Shown here one piece after another: positions 25,693-36,535 of a stretch of 64,000 nucleotides of DNA. The DNA lies in NCBI RefSeq assembly GCF_016865365.1, contig NZ_AP024469.1, positions 1,851,001 to 1,915,000 on the forward strand. The letters are read 5' to 3'. The position numbers and the translations under genes are program-made. Position 1 is the stretch's first letter, and every line of letters begins with the position of its first letter. The DNA comes from Geobacter sp. SVR. GTDB lineage: Bacteria > Desulfobacterota > Desulfuromonadia > Geobacterales > Pseudopelobacteraceae. The notes beneath the pieces were generated by a model, which searched no databases, was not told the DNA's origin, and saw only the letters and a program-made list of their open reading frames with translations.

Positions 25693-28389
25693 ATGGCTGA
25701 TGACAGAGACAATGGTTTCCTCTCCAATTTTTCACCCGAATGGATCGAATCGCTCTGCCAGGCTTGGCAGCGCGATGCCGGCTCGGTGTCGCGGGAATGG
25801 CAGGTCTTTTTCAGTGGTTTCAAGCTGGGGGCAGCGACCCCCGTGGGGGGCGTCCCGTGCGACGAAAGGCTGGCGCAGAAATATGCCAACGTCGAGTCCC
25901 TGATCTACCGCTATCGCTACCTCGGCCACCTGCTGGCCTGCACCGATCCCCTTTCCCCCTGCCAACTCGATCATCCCCTGCTGACATTGTCCGCCTTTGA
26001 CCTGAACGACGCCGACCTGGACACGGTGTTCGACGTTCCCGGTTTCTCTCTGCAGCGGGCCACCCTGAGGGAGATCATCGCCACTCTGCGTGAAACCTAC
26101 TGCCGCGAGCTGGGGGTGGAGTTCATGCATATCCAGGATCCCGGCGAGCGCCAGTGGCTGATCGACCGGATGGAACCGATCCGGAATCATCCCTCGATTG
26201 CTCCCGATGAGAAGCTGCATATCCTGGAGCAGTTGCAGCAGGCCGCTCTGTTCGAGTCCTTTTTGCACCGGCGGTTCGTAGGACAGAAACGGTTCTCCCT
26301 GGAAGGGGGAGAGGTGCTGATTCCGGTCCTGGATGCCATAGTGCGCGCCTGTCCGGCAGCAGGAATTTCCGAGATCGTGATGGGCATGTCCCATCGGGGA
26401 CGTCTGAACGTGCTGGCTCATATTCTCGGCAAGCCGTACGAACGGATTTTTGCCGAATTCCGCGACATCACCTCGTTTGGATTTGTCGGGGAAGGGGATG
26501 TCAAGTATCACCAAGGGTATACGAATGACATCGCGGTGGCGGGCAGTCCGCTGCATCTGACTCTCGCATCCAATCCGAGCCACCTGGAAGCGGTCGGGCC
26601 GGTGGTGGAGGGCAAGTGCCGCGGCCGCCAGGATCGCTCTGGCGCGGATGGGGCACAGCGCATCATGCCGCTTCTGATCCATGGCGACGCTGCCTTCGCC
26701 GGACAGGGAAGCGTGATGGAAACGCTGAACATGTCCCAACTGGAAGGATACGGTACCGGCGGAACCATCCACATCGTGCTGAACAACCAGATCGGCTTCA
26801 CCACACCCCCCAAGGATGCCCGTTCGACCCTGTATGCCACTGATGTGGCAAAGATGCTGGATTGCCCGATCTTCCACGTGCAGGGGGAAGCGCCTGAGAC
26901 GGCGGTGCAGGCCGTCCGGCTGGCGCTGGCCTACCGGCAGGCCTTTGGCCGGGATGTGGTGATCGAGCTAATCTGTTATCGCCGGCATGGCCATAACGAG
27001 GGAGATGAACCTGCCTTCACCCAGCCGCTGATGTACCGCAAGATTACCGACCGCCTACCGGTCCATCGCCTGTACGCCATGGCCCTGGCCGAAGAAGGTG
27101 TGGCCCCGGCCGTACTGGCAGAGACCGAGCAGCGCATTGCTGACCGGCTGGAGTCGGCGTTCCACCGGGAGCCGCAGGGGGGCGAGCCGAGCTTCCGGGC
27201 CGACTGGAATCAGATCTCCCGCGAGTACGGCACCGTGCCGGTCGAAACCGGAGTGCCCGCCGAAATCCTGCTCGCACTGGCAGAGCGTATGGCTGAACTC
27301 CCCCCCGGTTTTACCCCCCACGACAAGATCGGTGCCCTGGTCCGGAAACGCCTCGAAGCGGTCCGGAAGGGGAACGGCATCGACTGGGGCAATGCGGAAA
27401 CGCTGGCGTACGCCACGCTGGTGAATGAGGGGGCGCCGGTGCGCCTGTCCGGACAGGATACCCCCCGCGGCACCTTCAATCATCGCCATTGCGTCCTGCA
27501 CGACGTGAACAGCGGTGCCACCCATACGCCGTTGGCGGGCATCGCCCGGGACGGCGCCTTTTTCCAGGCCTTTAACAGTCATCTGTCCGAATTCGGCGTG
27601 CTGGGATTCGAATACGGTTTCTCGCTGGAATACCCGCAGGGGCTGGTTGCCTGGGAGGCGCAGTTCGGCGATTTTGCCAACGGCGCCCAGGTGATCATCG
27701 ATCAGTTCATTTCCAGCGGTGAAACCAAGTGGAACCGGGCCAGCGGGCTGGTGCTGCTGCTGCCGCACGGATACGAAGGGCAGGGGGCGGAGCATTCCAG
27801 CGCCCGGATAGAGCGCTATATGCAGCTCTGCGCCGGAGAGAACATGGTGGTGGCCAATCCCTCCACTCCGGCCCAGATGTTTCACCTTCTGCGCCGCCAG
27901 GTCAGGCAGGCCTTTCGCAAGCCGCTGGTCGTCTTCACCCCCAAAAGCCTGTTGCGTCACCCGCGCTGCGTCTCCCGTCTGGATGAGCTGACCACCGGTT
28001 CGTTTCGCGAGGTGCTGGCAGATGGCGTCGAGCCGGCCTCGATACGGCGCGCGCTGCTTTGCAGCGGCAAGATCTACTATGAGCTGGCGGAGGAGCGTGA
28101 GCGCAGGGGAGACAGCGACCTGGCCCTGATCAGGATCGAGCAGTTGTACCCCTTCCGCGCCGACCTGGTGGCGGAGGCGCTGTCCCGGTTGCCGGAGGAT
28201 GCTGTCGTGACATGGGTCCAGGAAGAGCCGGAAAACATGGGGGCCTGGCCCTGGCTGCGTACCCGGCTGGCCTCCCTGCGAAGCGGTATCCGCTATATCG
28301 GCCGGCCGGAGGACTGCTGTCCGGCGGTTGGTTCACATCGTCTGCACGCGGAACAGCAGGCAGAGATTATCAGGGCAGCCTTCGAATGA
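25693..28389 (+). CDS. sucA: 2-oxoglutarate dehydrogenase E1 component
   Basis: 898 residues, close to the usual 930. The N-terminal FLSNFSPEWIESLCQAWQRD segment typical of E1o is present. The TPP site is visible (GDAAFAGQGSVMETLNMSQL, then LNNQIGFTT), as are MGMSHRGRLNVLAHI and the YRRHGHNEGDEPAFTQP catalytic region. It decarboxylates 2-oxoglutarate and passes the succinyl group to a lipoyl E2. No sucB or lpd follows; the next gene is rimP. The complex partner must be elsewhere, or the protein works as a decarboxylase. Its closeness to korDABC places two alternative 2-oxoglutarate-oxidising routes side by side. Confidence 0.93.
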   Translation: MADDRDNGFLSNFSPEWIESLCQAWQRDAGSVSREWQVFFSGFKLGAATPVGGVPCDERLAQKYANVESLIYRYRYLGHLLACTDPLSPCQLDHPLLTLSAFDLNDADLDTVFDVPGFSLQRATLREIIATLRETYCRELGVEFMHIQDPGERQWLIDRMEPIRNHPSIAPDEKLHILEQLQQAALFESFLHRRFVGQKRFSLEGGEVLIPVLDAIVRACPAAGISEIVMGMSHRGRLNVLAHILGKPYERIFAEFRDITSFGFVGEGDVKYHQGYTNDIAVAGSPLHLTLASNPSHLEAVGPVVEGKCRGRQDRSGADGAQRIMPLLIHGDAAFAGQGSVMETLNMSQLEGYGTGGTIHIVLNNQIGFTTPPKDARSTLYATDVAKMLDCPIFHVQGEAPETAVQAVRLALAYRQAFGRDVVIELICYRRHGHNEGDEPAFTQPLMYRKITDRLPVHRLYAMALAEEGVAPAVLAETEQRIADRLESAFHREPQGGEPSFRADWNQISREYGTVPVETGVPAEILLALAERMAELPPGFTPHDKIGALVRKRLEAVRKGNGIDWGNAETLAYATLVNEGAPVRLSGQDTPRGTFNHRHCVLHDVNSGATHTPLAGIARDGAFFQAFNSHLSEFGVLGFEYGFSLEYPQGLVAWEAQFGDFANGAQVIIDQFISSGETKWNRASGLVLLLPHGYEGQGAEHSSARIERYMQLCAGENMVVANPSTPAQMFHLLRRQVRQAFRKPLVVFTPKSLLRHPRCVSRLDELTTGSFREVLADGVEPASIRRALLCSGKIYYELAEERERRGDSDLALIRIEQLYPFRADLVAEALSRLPEDAVVTWVQEEPENMGAWPWLRTRLASLRSGIRYIGRPEDCCPAVGSHRLHAEQQAEIIRAAFE

Positions 28390-28590
28390 GGATTTCTGGT
28401 CTGAATCCGTGATGGCTCCCTGTCAGTGCTGGCCTGAAAGGCCACTGTCCCAAGATTTTGGCGGGGTGGTGGCTGCGAACCGGCGACGGTAGGGTTCTGC
28501 TCTTTCAGGCACTCACGGCTGCCGCCGCAAAATATTTTTCGAAACCGTGACAAATCGGTTACACGAACGCGAAAACAGGTGAAAAAAGGC

Positions 28591-28619
28591 TTGCATTCGC
28601 TAGTTTGTCGTGCTAGCAT
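28591..28619 (+). promoter_or_regulatory. Sigma-70 promoter of the rimP-nusA-infB operon
   Basis: TTGCAT (28591-28596), a 17-base spacer, TAGCAT (28614-28619). Transcription should start near 28626, before the hairpin at 28636-28672. The rest of the gap (28390-28590) holds no supported gene. Confidence 0.6.
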
Positions 28620-28635
28620 TTGTAAAATTTATGTT

Positions 28636-28672
28636 CACTAAAAAGTGAGCTCGCAAGGCTCACTTTTTTATT
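28636..28672 (+). terminator. Terminator-like hairpin in the leader of the rimP-nusA operon
   Basis: AAAAAGTGAGC, an 8-base loop and GCTCACTTTTTTATTTG lie after the candidate promoter and 16 bases before rimP. It has all the marks of an intrinsic terminator yet precedes essential genes, so it is probably an attenuator. In Bacillus subtilis NusA represses its own operon through such a leader terminator; that the same holds here is inference. Confidence 0.7.
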
Positions 28673-28687
28673 TGGGGAAAACAGGGT

Positions 28688-29173
28688 ATGGCTCAGCACA
28701 AAGATGACATAATCGAGCGCGTTACCGCCCTGTCGCTGCCGATCCTTGACTCGTTGCAGCTCGAGCTGGTGGATGTCGAGTTCAAACGCAGCGGTCGTGA
28801 AGCGGTGCTGCGGCTGTTCATCGACAAAGAAGGGGGAGTGACCCTGGACGACTGCGCCGATTTCAGCCGGGAGCTGTCGACCGCCCTGGATGTCGAGGAT
28901 TTCATTCCCTGCGAGTATAACCTGGAGGTTTCCTCCCCCGGCCTCGACCGGCCGCTCAAGACTACGGCCGATTACGAACGTTTTGCCGGCCGGCTGATCA
29001 AGGTGCGCACCTATGAGCCGTACCCTGACGATGCCGGCAACCGGCGCAAGACGTTTCTCGGACTTCTGGACGGGCTCAGGGATGGGCAGGTCGTAATGAA
29101 GCTGACCGAGGGGCAGACCGCCTCGATACCTCTGGATCGGGTGGCCAAGGCAAACCTGGAATTTGAATTTTGA
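28688..29173 (+). CDS. rimP: Ribosome maturation factor RimP
   Basis: 161 residues acting in 30S subunit assembly. Family features: LELVDVEFKRSGREAVLRLFIDK, the central DDCADFSRELSTALDVED and YNLEVSSPGLDRPLKT, then an SH3-like C-terminal domain ending in the PLDRVAKANLEFEF strand. First gene of the conserved rimP-nusA-ylxR-infB-rbfA operon. The ATG is preceded by AACAGGG. Confidence 0.95.
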   Translation: MAQHKDDIIERVTALSLPILDSLQLELVDVEFKRSGREAVLRLFIDKEGGVTLDDCADFSRELSTALDVEDFIPCEYNLEVSSPGLDRPLKTTADYERFAGRLIKVRTYEPYPDDAGNRRKTFLGLLDGLRDGQVVMKLTEGQTASIPLDRVAKANLEFEF

Positions 29174-29208
29174 TCTGATTTCATACACGTCAGCAAGGAG
29201 ACGCAATC

Positions 29209-30381
29209 GTGGAAACGAACATCAGCCTCAAACACGCCATTGAGCAGATTATCAAGGAGAAAGGGATCGACCGGCAGGTTGTCCTGGAGGCCATGGAGCA
29301 GGCGGTGTTGACCGCTGCCAACAAGAAATACCGCAACACCCGTGACCTGGAAGCCCACTATAATCCTGAGACCGGTGAAGTGGAACTGTTCGAGTTCGTG
29401 ACTGTTGTTGACGAGGTTGAAGATTCCTACAAGGAAATCAGCCTGGATGAGGCGCGTGAAATCGACCCGGATGTCGAAGTGGGAGACTCCCTCGGCGAAA
29501 AACTGGATTCCAGCGGTTTTACCCGCATTGCCGCCCAGACAGCCAAACAGGTCATCATCCAGAAGGTGCGGGAGGCCGAGCGCGAAACCATCTTCAACGA
29601 GTACAACGACCGTCAGTGGGAGATCATCACCGGTATGGTGCGGCGCTTTGAAAAAGGAGACCTGCTGGTCGATCTGGGGCGCGCCGAGGCGATCCTGCCC
29701 TCCAAGGAGCAGATGCCGCGTGAAGTTTACCGTCCCGGCGATCGCATCAGGGCCATTATCACCGACATCCGCATGACCACCAAAGGGCCGCAGATCATTC
29801 TTTCGCGTGCCCATCCCAGCATGCTGGCCAAGCTGTTCGAGGCGGAAGTGCCCGAGGTGGCCGAGGGGATCGTCGAAATCAACGCCGTTGTGCGCGATCC
29901 GGGCAGCCGTGCCAAGGTGGCGGTTTCCTCCAACGACTCCGATGTCGATCCGGTCGGTGCCTGCGTCGGTATGCGCGGCGCCCGCGTCCAGAACGTCGTG
30001 TCGGAGCTGCGCGGCGAGAAGATCGATATCATTCCCTGGTCGGAAGATATCGCCCGTTTCGCCTGCAACGCCCTGGCCCCTGCCCAGGTATCCAAGGTTT
30101 TCGTGGACGAAGAGAACCGTGTGCTGGAGGTTGTCGTGGCCGACGACCAGCTCTCTCTGGCGATCGGCAAGCGGGGGCAGAATGTTAGCCTGGCTGCCCG
30201 CCTGACCGGCTGCCGCATCGACATCAAGAGCGAAGCCAAGGCCGCGGAGGCCGAATTGCAGGAATTCGCCTCATTTGACGGCACTCAGTCGGCCGAGCCG
30301 GAACTGTATGAAACCACTGGCGATTCGTCGGTTGAAGAGGAAGGCAGCGAGTCTTCGGCAACGGACGAAAAGACGGAGTAA
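29209..30381 (+). CDS. nusA: Transcription termination/antitermination factor NusA
   Basis: 390 residues starting at GTG with AAGGAG 7 bases upstream. The domain order is an N-terminal RNAP-binding domain (1-~125), S1 (~135-200, KGDLLVDLGRAEAILP), KH1 (~200-280) and KH2 (~285-350, LSLAIGKRGQNVSLAARLTG). The E. coli acidic repeats are missing; instead there is a Glu/Ser-rich tail of about 40 residues (VEEEGSESSATDEKTE). This is the usual short form outside gammaproteobacteria. It modulates pausing, termination and rRNA antitermination and may control its own leader. Confidence 0.96.
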   Translation: METNISLKHAIEQIIKEKGIDRQVVLEAMEQAVLTAANKKYRNTRDLEAHYNPETGEVELFEFVTVVDEVEDSYKEISLDEAREIDPDVEVGDSLGEKLDSSGFTRIAAQTAKQVIIQKVREAERETIFNEYNDRQWEIITGMVRRFEKGDLLVDLGRAEAILPSKEQMPREVYRPGDRIRAIITDIRMTTKGPQIILSRAHPSMLAKLFEAEVPEVAEGIVEINAVVRDPGSRAKVAVSSNDSDVDPVGACVGMRGARVQNVVSELRGEKIDIIPWSEDIARFACNALAPAQVSKVFVDEENRVLEVVVADDQLSLAIGKRGQNVSLAARLTGCRIDIKSEAKAAEAELQEFASFDGTQSAEPELYETTGDSSVEEEGSESSATDEKTE

Positions 30382-30390
30382 TCAGCGGGT

Positions 30391-30993
30391 ATGGCCCGGC
30401 ACGATCAGAAGGAAAAACCGCAGCGTAGTTGCCTGGGATGCCGTGAGTCCCGCGACAAGAACAGCCTGATACGCTTTGTCCTGTCGCCGCAGTCCGAGGT
30501 TGTTCCCGATTTGACCGCCCGGCTTCCCGGTCGCGGTGCCTATGCCTGCATCAGTGCCGAGTGTGTGGCCGCAGCCGTAAAGCAGCGCCAGTTCAACCGC
30601 GCTTTCAAAAAGGAAGTCAACGTGCTTCCCGCGGAAGAATTGAACGAGCTGATAGCGCGCCAGATGCGCGAGCACATCCTGGGGTACCTGGGACTGGCCA
30701 ACCGTGCCGGTAAGATCGTCTCCGGCGGGTCGCTGGTCAGCGACGCCATCCGGAGCAGGACCAAGCCGGGTCTGGTGTTGGTGGCCCGGGACGTGTCCGA
30801 GGCCATAGGCGAAAAAATAGAGCAATTGGCCGGCGTGCACGGCATACCCTGCGCCCGCGTCCTGACAAAGGACGATCTCGGTGCGATACTCGGCAAGGCG
30901 CCACGCAGCGCGGTTGCCGTTAAAGATGGCGGATTCGTTGCGCGGATCGCCGATGAAATCAATCGATACAGAAACTTCCTGGGGGAGGTGTAA
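30391..30993 (+). CDS. YlxR-L7Ae fusion RNA-binding protein
   Basis: 200 residues. The first part (about 10-90) is YlxR/DUF448: [19 protein letters not shown], with [13 protein letters not shown] and the RAFKK end. The second part (about 95-200) is a ribosomal L7Ae/YlxQ-like domain: [23 protein letters not shown] and [10 protein letters not shown]. In Bacillus these are separate genes ylxR and ylxQ at the same operon position; here they form one chain. Both domains bind RNA. It sits between nusA and infB with a 9-base gap. Confidence 0.88.
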   Translation: MARHDQKEKPQRSCLGCRESRDKNSLIRFVLSPQSEVVPDLTARLPGRGAYACISAECVAAAVKQRQFNRAFKKEVNVLPAEELNELIARQMREHILGYLGLANRAGKIVSGGSLVSDAIRSRTKPGLVLVARDVSEAIGEKIEQLAGVHGIPCARVLTKDDLGAILGKAPRSAVAVKDGGFVARIADEINRYRNFLGEV

Positions 30994-30998
30994 GACCT

Positions 30999-33641
<2,643 letters not shown>

Positions 33642-33644
33642 CAT

Positions 33645-33722
33645 CAGGGACCGGTAACCGGGGACCGGGGATCAGTGAAAACTTGTCCCGGTCCCCGATC
33701 CCAGGTCCCTGATCCTTGAGGT
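33645..33722. repeat. GGGACC-rich inverted repeat, copy 2, ending in the rbfA SD
   Basis: CAGGGACCGGTAACCGGGG... pairs with ...CCCCGATCCCAGGTCCCTG around AAAACTTG. It is a relative of 13585-13670 and ends CTTGAGGT, where GAGGT is the ribosome-binding site 3 bases before the rbfA ATG. Confidence 0.75.
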
Positions 33723-33725
33723 TCC

Positions 33726-34079
33726 ATGAGCAAGCGTTCCGAAAAAGTTGCCGAAACCATCCACACGACGATCTCCTCGATACTGTCCCGCGGCCTCAAC
33801 GATCCGCGCATCGGTTTCGTCACCCTTACCGCCGTAGAAGTGATTGACGACCTGAGCCTGGCCCGGATCTACTATACCGTGATCGGGGACGAAGCAGCCA
33901 AAAAGAGCAGCGAAGCCGGGCTCAACAGCGCCAAAGGCCATCTTCGCAAGGAGCTGGGGCGCGTGCTGACCATACGCCATATCCCTGAGCTGATCTTCAA
34001 GTATGATCACTCCCAGGAGTACGGCAATCGCATCGATTCTATCCTCAAAGAGATCGGAACGCATGACGGAAACGATTGA
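33726..34079 (+). CDS. rbfA: Ribosome-binding factor A
   Basis: 117 residues forming a single KH-like domain that helps 16S rRNA 5' maturation and cold adaptation. Markers: RSEKVAETIHTTISSIL at the start, DPRIGFVTLTAVEVIDDLSLARIYYTV, LGRVLTIRHIPELIFKYD at the end. It overlaps the next gene by 17 bases, so translation of nrnA is probably coupled. Confidence 0.95.
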   Translation: MSKRSEKVAETIHTTISSILSRGLNDPRIGFVTLTAVEVIDDLSLARIYYTVIGDEAAKKSSEAGLNSAKGHLRKELGRVLTIRHIPELIFKYDHSQEYGNRIDSILKEIGTHDGND

Positions 34080-35025
34080 AAAGATTGTCGCTGAGATTCG
34101 CAGCAATTCCTCCTTCCTGCTGACCTCCCACGAGGGGCCTGACGGCGATGCCGTCGGTTCTGTCCTGGCCCTGGCCTCTTTTCTCCGCTTGATCGGCAAA
34201 GATGTCGTGGTCCATCTGCGCGACCCGGTTCCCGAGATGTATGCCTTCCTGCCGGGAGCGGATACGGTCCAGCCCCATATTCCCGATCGCGCCTTTGACG
34301 TCGCCTGTGTGCTGGATGTGGGCGAGCGGCGTCGCGCCGGAGAAGAGTTCTGCCGCTTCACACGCGTCGCAACGCTGATCAACATCGATCATCACCTGGG
34401 ATGCGAGTCCTTCGGCCATCACAACCTGATCGATCCGGCTGCAGCAGCCACCGGTGTGCTGATATACCGCATCATCCAGTCCTTCGGTTACCGCCTGGAT
34501 CGCGAAACTGCGCTTTGCCTGTACGTGGCGGTCATCACCGATACCGGCTCCTTCCGTTATTCCAACGCCAACCGCGAGGCTTTTTCCATTGCCGGCGAAA
34601 TGATCGAGTGCGGTGTCAATGCCTGGGACGTGGCCGAGCAGGTCTACGAAAACCAGCCCCTCAAACGTTTGGAGATGCTGAGCCTGGCCCTGCCGACGCT
34701 GGAGGTGTTTTGTAGCGGGCAGGCAGCATCGCTGACCGTGACTCTGGACATGTACACGGCCACCGGTGCCAATGCCGAGCTTACCGATGGCTTCATCAAC
34801 TATCCCCGTTCGATCAAGGGGGTCGAAGTGGCGGTATTCTTCCGCCAGACCGCTGCTGAAGTCTTCAAGATCGGCTTCCGGTCCAAGGGCAAGGTCAATG
34901 TGGCCGGGTTCGCCGCAGCCCTGGGTGGCGGCGGCCATCACAACGCCGCCGGCTGCACGGTGAGCGGCTCGCTGGAAGCGGTCAAGTCCCAGGTGTATGC
35001 CATTGTGGAATCTGCCCTTTGCTAG
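34063..35025 (+). CDS. NrnA-like DHH phosphoesterase (nanoRNase / pAp phosphatase)
   Basis: 320 residues. The DHH domain has motifs LTSHEGPDGDAVGS (I), VLDVGER (II), NIDHHLG (III, the DHH) and ITDTGSFRYSN (IV). A DHHA1 C-terminal domain carries the GGGGHHNAAGC substrate motif. Relatives degrade 2-5-mer RNA and dephosphorylate 3'-phosphoadenosine 5'-phosphate. The ATG at 34063 lies in the rbfA end and is favoured over earlier in-frame starts because homologues begin at this point. Position between rbfA and truB is a conserved arrangement. Confidence 0.93.
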   Translation: MTETIEKIVAEIRSNSSFLLTSHEGPDGDAVGSVLALASFLRLIGKDVVVHLRDPVPEMYAFLPGADTVQPHIPDRAFDVACVLDVGERRRAGEEFCRFTRVATLINIDHHLGCESFGHHNLIDPAAAATGVLIYRIIQSFGYRLDRETALCLYVAVITDTGSFRYSNANREAFSIAGEMIECGVNAWDVAEQVYENQPLKRLEMLSLALPTLEVFCSGQAASLTVTLDMYTATGANAELTDGFINYPRSIKGVEVAVFFRQTAAEVFKIGFRSKGKVNVAGFAAALGGGGHHNAAGCTVSGSLEAVKSQVYAIVESALC

Positions 35026-35933
35026 ACGGTTTTTTCGTTATTGACAAACCTGCCGGCATCACCTCCCATGACGTGGTCAGTCGCGTGCGCCGGATTCTCG
35101 GCACCCGCAAGGTGGGCCATACCGGAACTCTCGATCCCTTTGCCACCGGTGTCCTGCCGGTTGCCGTCAACGACGGCACCAAGGCGATCCCCTTTCTCGA
35201 TGAAGGTCTCAAGCAGTACGAGGCGGTGATGCGACTGGGAGTGTCCACCGACACCCTCGATATGACCGGCCGAATCACGGCCGAGGCGGACGCTTCCGGG
35301 GTGGCCCGGCAGCAGTTGGACGAGGTGTTGGCCCGTTTCACCGGTTCGATCGACCAGGTGCCGCCCATGTACTCGGCCATCAAGCGTGACGGGCAGCCGC
35401 TCTACAAACTAGCCCGCCAGGGGGTGGAGGTAGAACGCCAGTCCCGCCGGGTCGAGATTCACCGCCTGGAGCTGACGGCCCTGGAACTCCCCTTCGTTTC
35501 GCTGCGGGTTACCTGTTCGCGCGGCACCTACGTCCGCTCGTTGGCGGACGACATCGGCACCGCCCTCGGCTGCGGCGCCGCACTGGAGACCCTGCGCCGC
35601 ACCCTCAGCGGGCCTTTTGCTCTGGCTGCCGCCTGCAGTCTGGATGCGTTGGAACAAGCCGCGGCAAGCAGTTCACTGGACACGTTGCGGATGTCTCCGA
35701 CGGCAGCGCTGTGTCATCTGGCCGAGATTCCGCTTTCCGAGGCGGGGCTGACCAGGGTCCGGCACGGCCGTTCTCCGGAATTGCAGGAGACCCAGCTGGA
35801 GGCCTGGCCTGCCTGCGAAGAGCCTGTGCTGGTGCGACTCTGCCGTCAGGGGGCCCTGGTGGCGGTGGCCCAGTTGGAGCCCTTCGCCGACCGCAGCCCG
35901 CGCATCGTGCTGAAGCGGGTCTTTGCGTGCTGA
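35019..35933 (+). CDS. truB: tRNA pseudouridine-55 synthase TruB
   Basis: 304 residues. It isomerises U55 in the T-loop of tRNAs. GFFVIDKPAGITSHDVV at the start and the catalytic-loop Asp in GHTGTLDPFATGVLPV identify it. A PUA-like domain follows near the C-terminus. The start is TTG at 35019, overlapping the nrnA stop; no ATG is available at the conserved N-terminus, so translation is probably coupled. Last gene of the long translation operon before the rpsO promoter. Confidence 0.94.
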   Translation: MLDGFFVIDKPAGITSHDVVSRVRRILGTRKVGHTGTLDPFATGVLPVAVNDGTKAIPFLDEGLKQYEAVMRLGVSTDTLDMTGRITAEADASGVARQQLDEVLARFTGSIDQVPPMYSAIKRDGQPLYKLARQGVEVERQSRRVEIHRLELTALELPFVSLRVTCSRGTYVRSLADDIGTALGCGAALETLRRTLSGPFALAAACSLDALEQAAASSSLDTLRMSPTAALCHLAEIPLSEAGLTRVRHGRSPELQETQLEAWPACEEPVLVRLCRQGALVAVAQLEPFADRSPRIVLKRVFAC

Positions 35934-35941
35934 TTTAACGC

Positions 35942-35970
35942 TTTACATGGCCTTGCCGCTATGGTATTAG
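35942..35970 (+). promoter_or_regulatory. Sigma-70 promoter of rpsO
   Basis: TTTACA (35942-35947), a 17-base spacer, TATTAG (35965-35970), about 70 bases before the rpsO start. Confidence 0.55.
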
Positions 35971-36039
35971 TCTTAGCTTGTGATAAAGTAGTAGTCGAAA
36001 TAGCATCCGTTAATCGTATCGTGAAAGGGGGTGTTGGCA

Positions 36040-36306
36040 GTGCTGGCAACCGAAAAAAAACAGGAAATCATCAACGAGTTCAAAAAACATGACAGCGACA
36101 CAGGTTCTCCGGAGGTGCAGATTGCAATCCTCACCGAGCGGATCACCTATCTGACCGAGCATTTCAAGATTCACAAAAAGGACCACCATAGCCGGAGAGG
36201 GCTTCTGAAGCTCGTCGGCCAGAGGCGGCGCCTTCTGGACTATCTGAAAGGCAAAGAGCTGGACAGGTACAAGAAGGTTATCGAACGACTCGGCATACGC
36301 AGGTAA
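36040..36306 (+). CDS. rpsO: 30S ribosomal protein S15
   Basis: 88 residues, the normal size. Key segments: [36 protein letters not shown] and [13 protein letters not shown], which bind the 16S rRNA central domain. The GTG at 36040 gives [10 protein letters not shown], matching family N-termini, with AAAGGGGG 8 bases upstream; a GTG at 36031 is also in frame but too close to it. Order truB-rpsO-pnp is widely conserved. Confidence 0.95.
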   Translation: MLATEKKQEIINEFKKHDSDTGSPEVQIAILTERITYLTEHFKIHKKDHHSRRGLLKLVGQRRRLLDYLKGKELDRYKKVIERLGIRR

Positions 36307-36311
36307 TCGAA

Positions 36312-36352
36312 GGCAGTATACCCGCACAGCCCGCGGGTATATTGCCTTTTTG
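36312..36352 (+). terminator. Intrinsic terminator after rpsO
   Basis: GGCAGTATACCCGC pairs with GCGGGTATATTGCC, then TTTTT. Confidence 0.85.
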
Positions 36353-36372
36353 CTATCGTATGTCCGTTTGGC

Positions 36373-36398
36373 AAAAGGGCTTTTCGGCCCTTTTAATT
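36373..36398 (+). terminator. Second hairpin in the pnp leader
   Basis: AAAAGGGC, loop TTTTCG, GCCCTTTT. It lies between rpsO and pnp. It may be a backup terminator, or a leader stem of the kind cut by RNase III in pnp autoregulation; the latter is inference. Confidence 0.5.
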
Positions 36399-36535
36399 TT
36401 TCTGGTTGGGGACGTGGGTAGAGCTTCTTTTTGAGTCGCAGAGTCAGAGTTCGTAGATACTCCGCAGACTGAAAAAAGAAGTTGTAACGACGGCCCCAAC
36501 ACAACCTACAACAGCAGCAACAACAGGAGAACATT

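Noticed and set aside
34003-34062. Earlier in-frame start for the NrnA-like gene
   Set aside because: The extension lies inside rbfA and has no counterpart in the family; the ATG at 34063 fits the conserved N-terminus.
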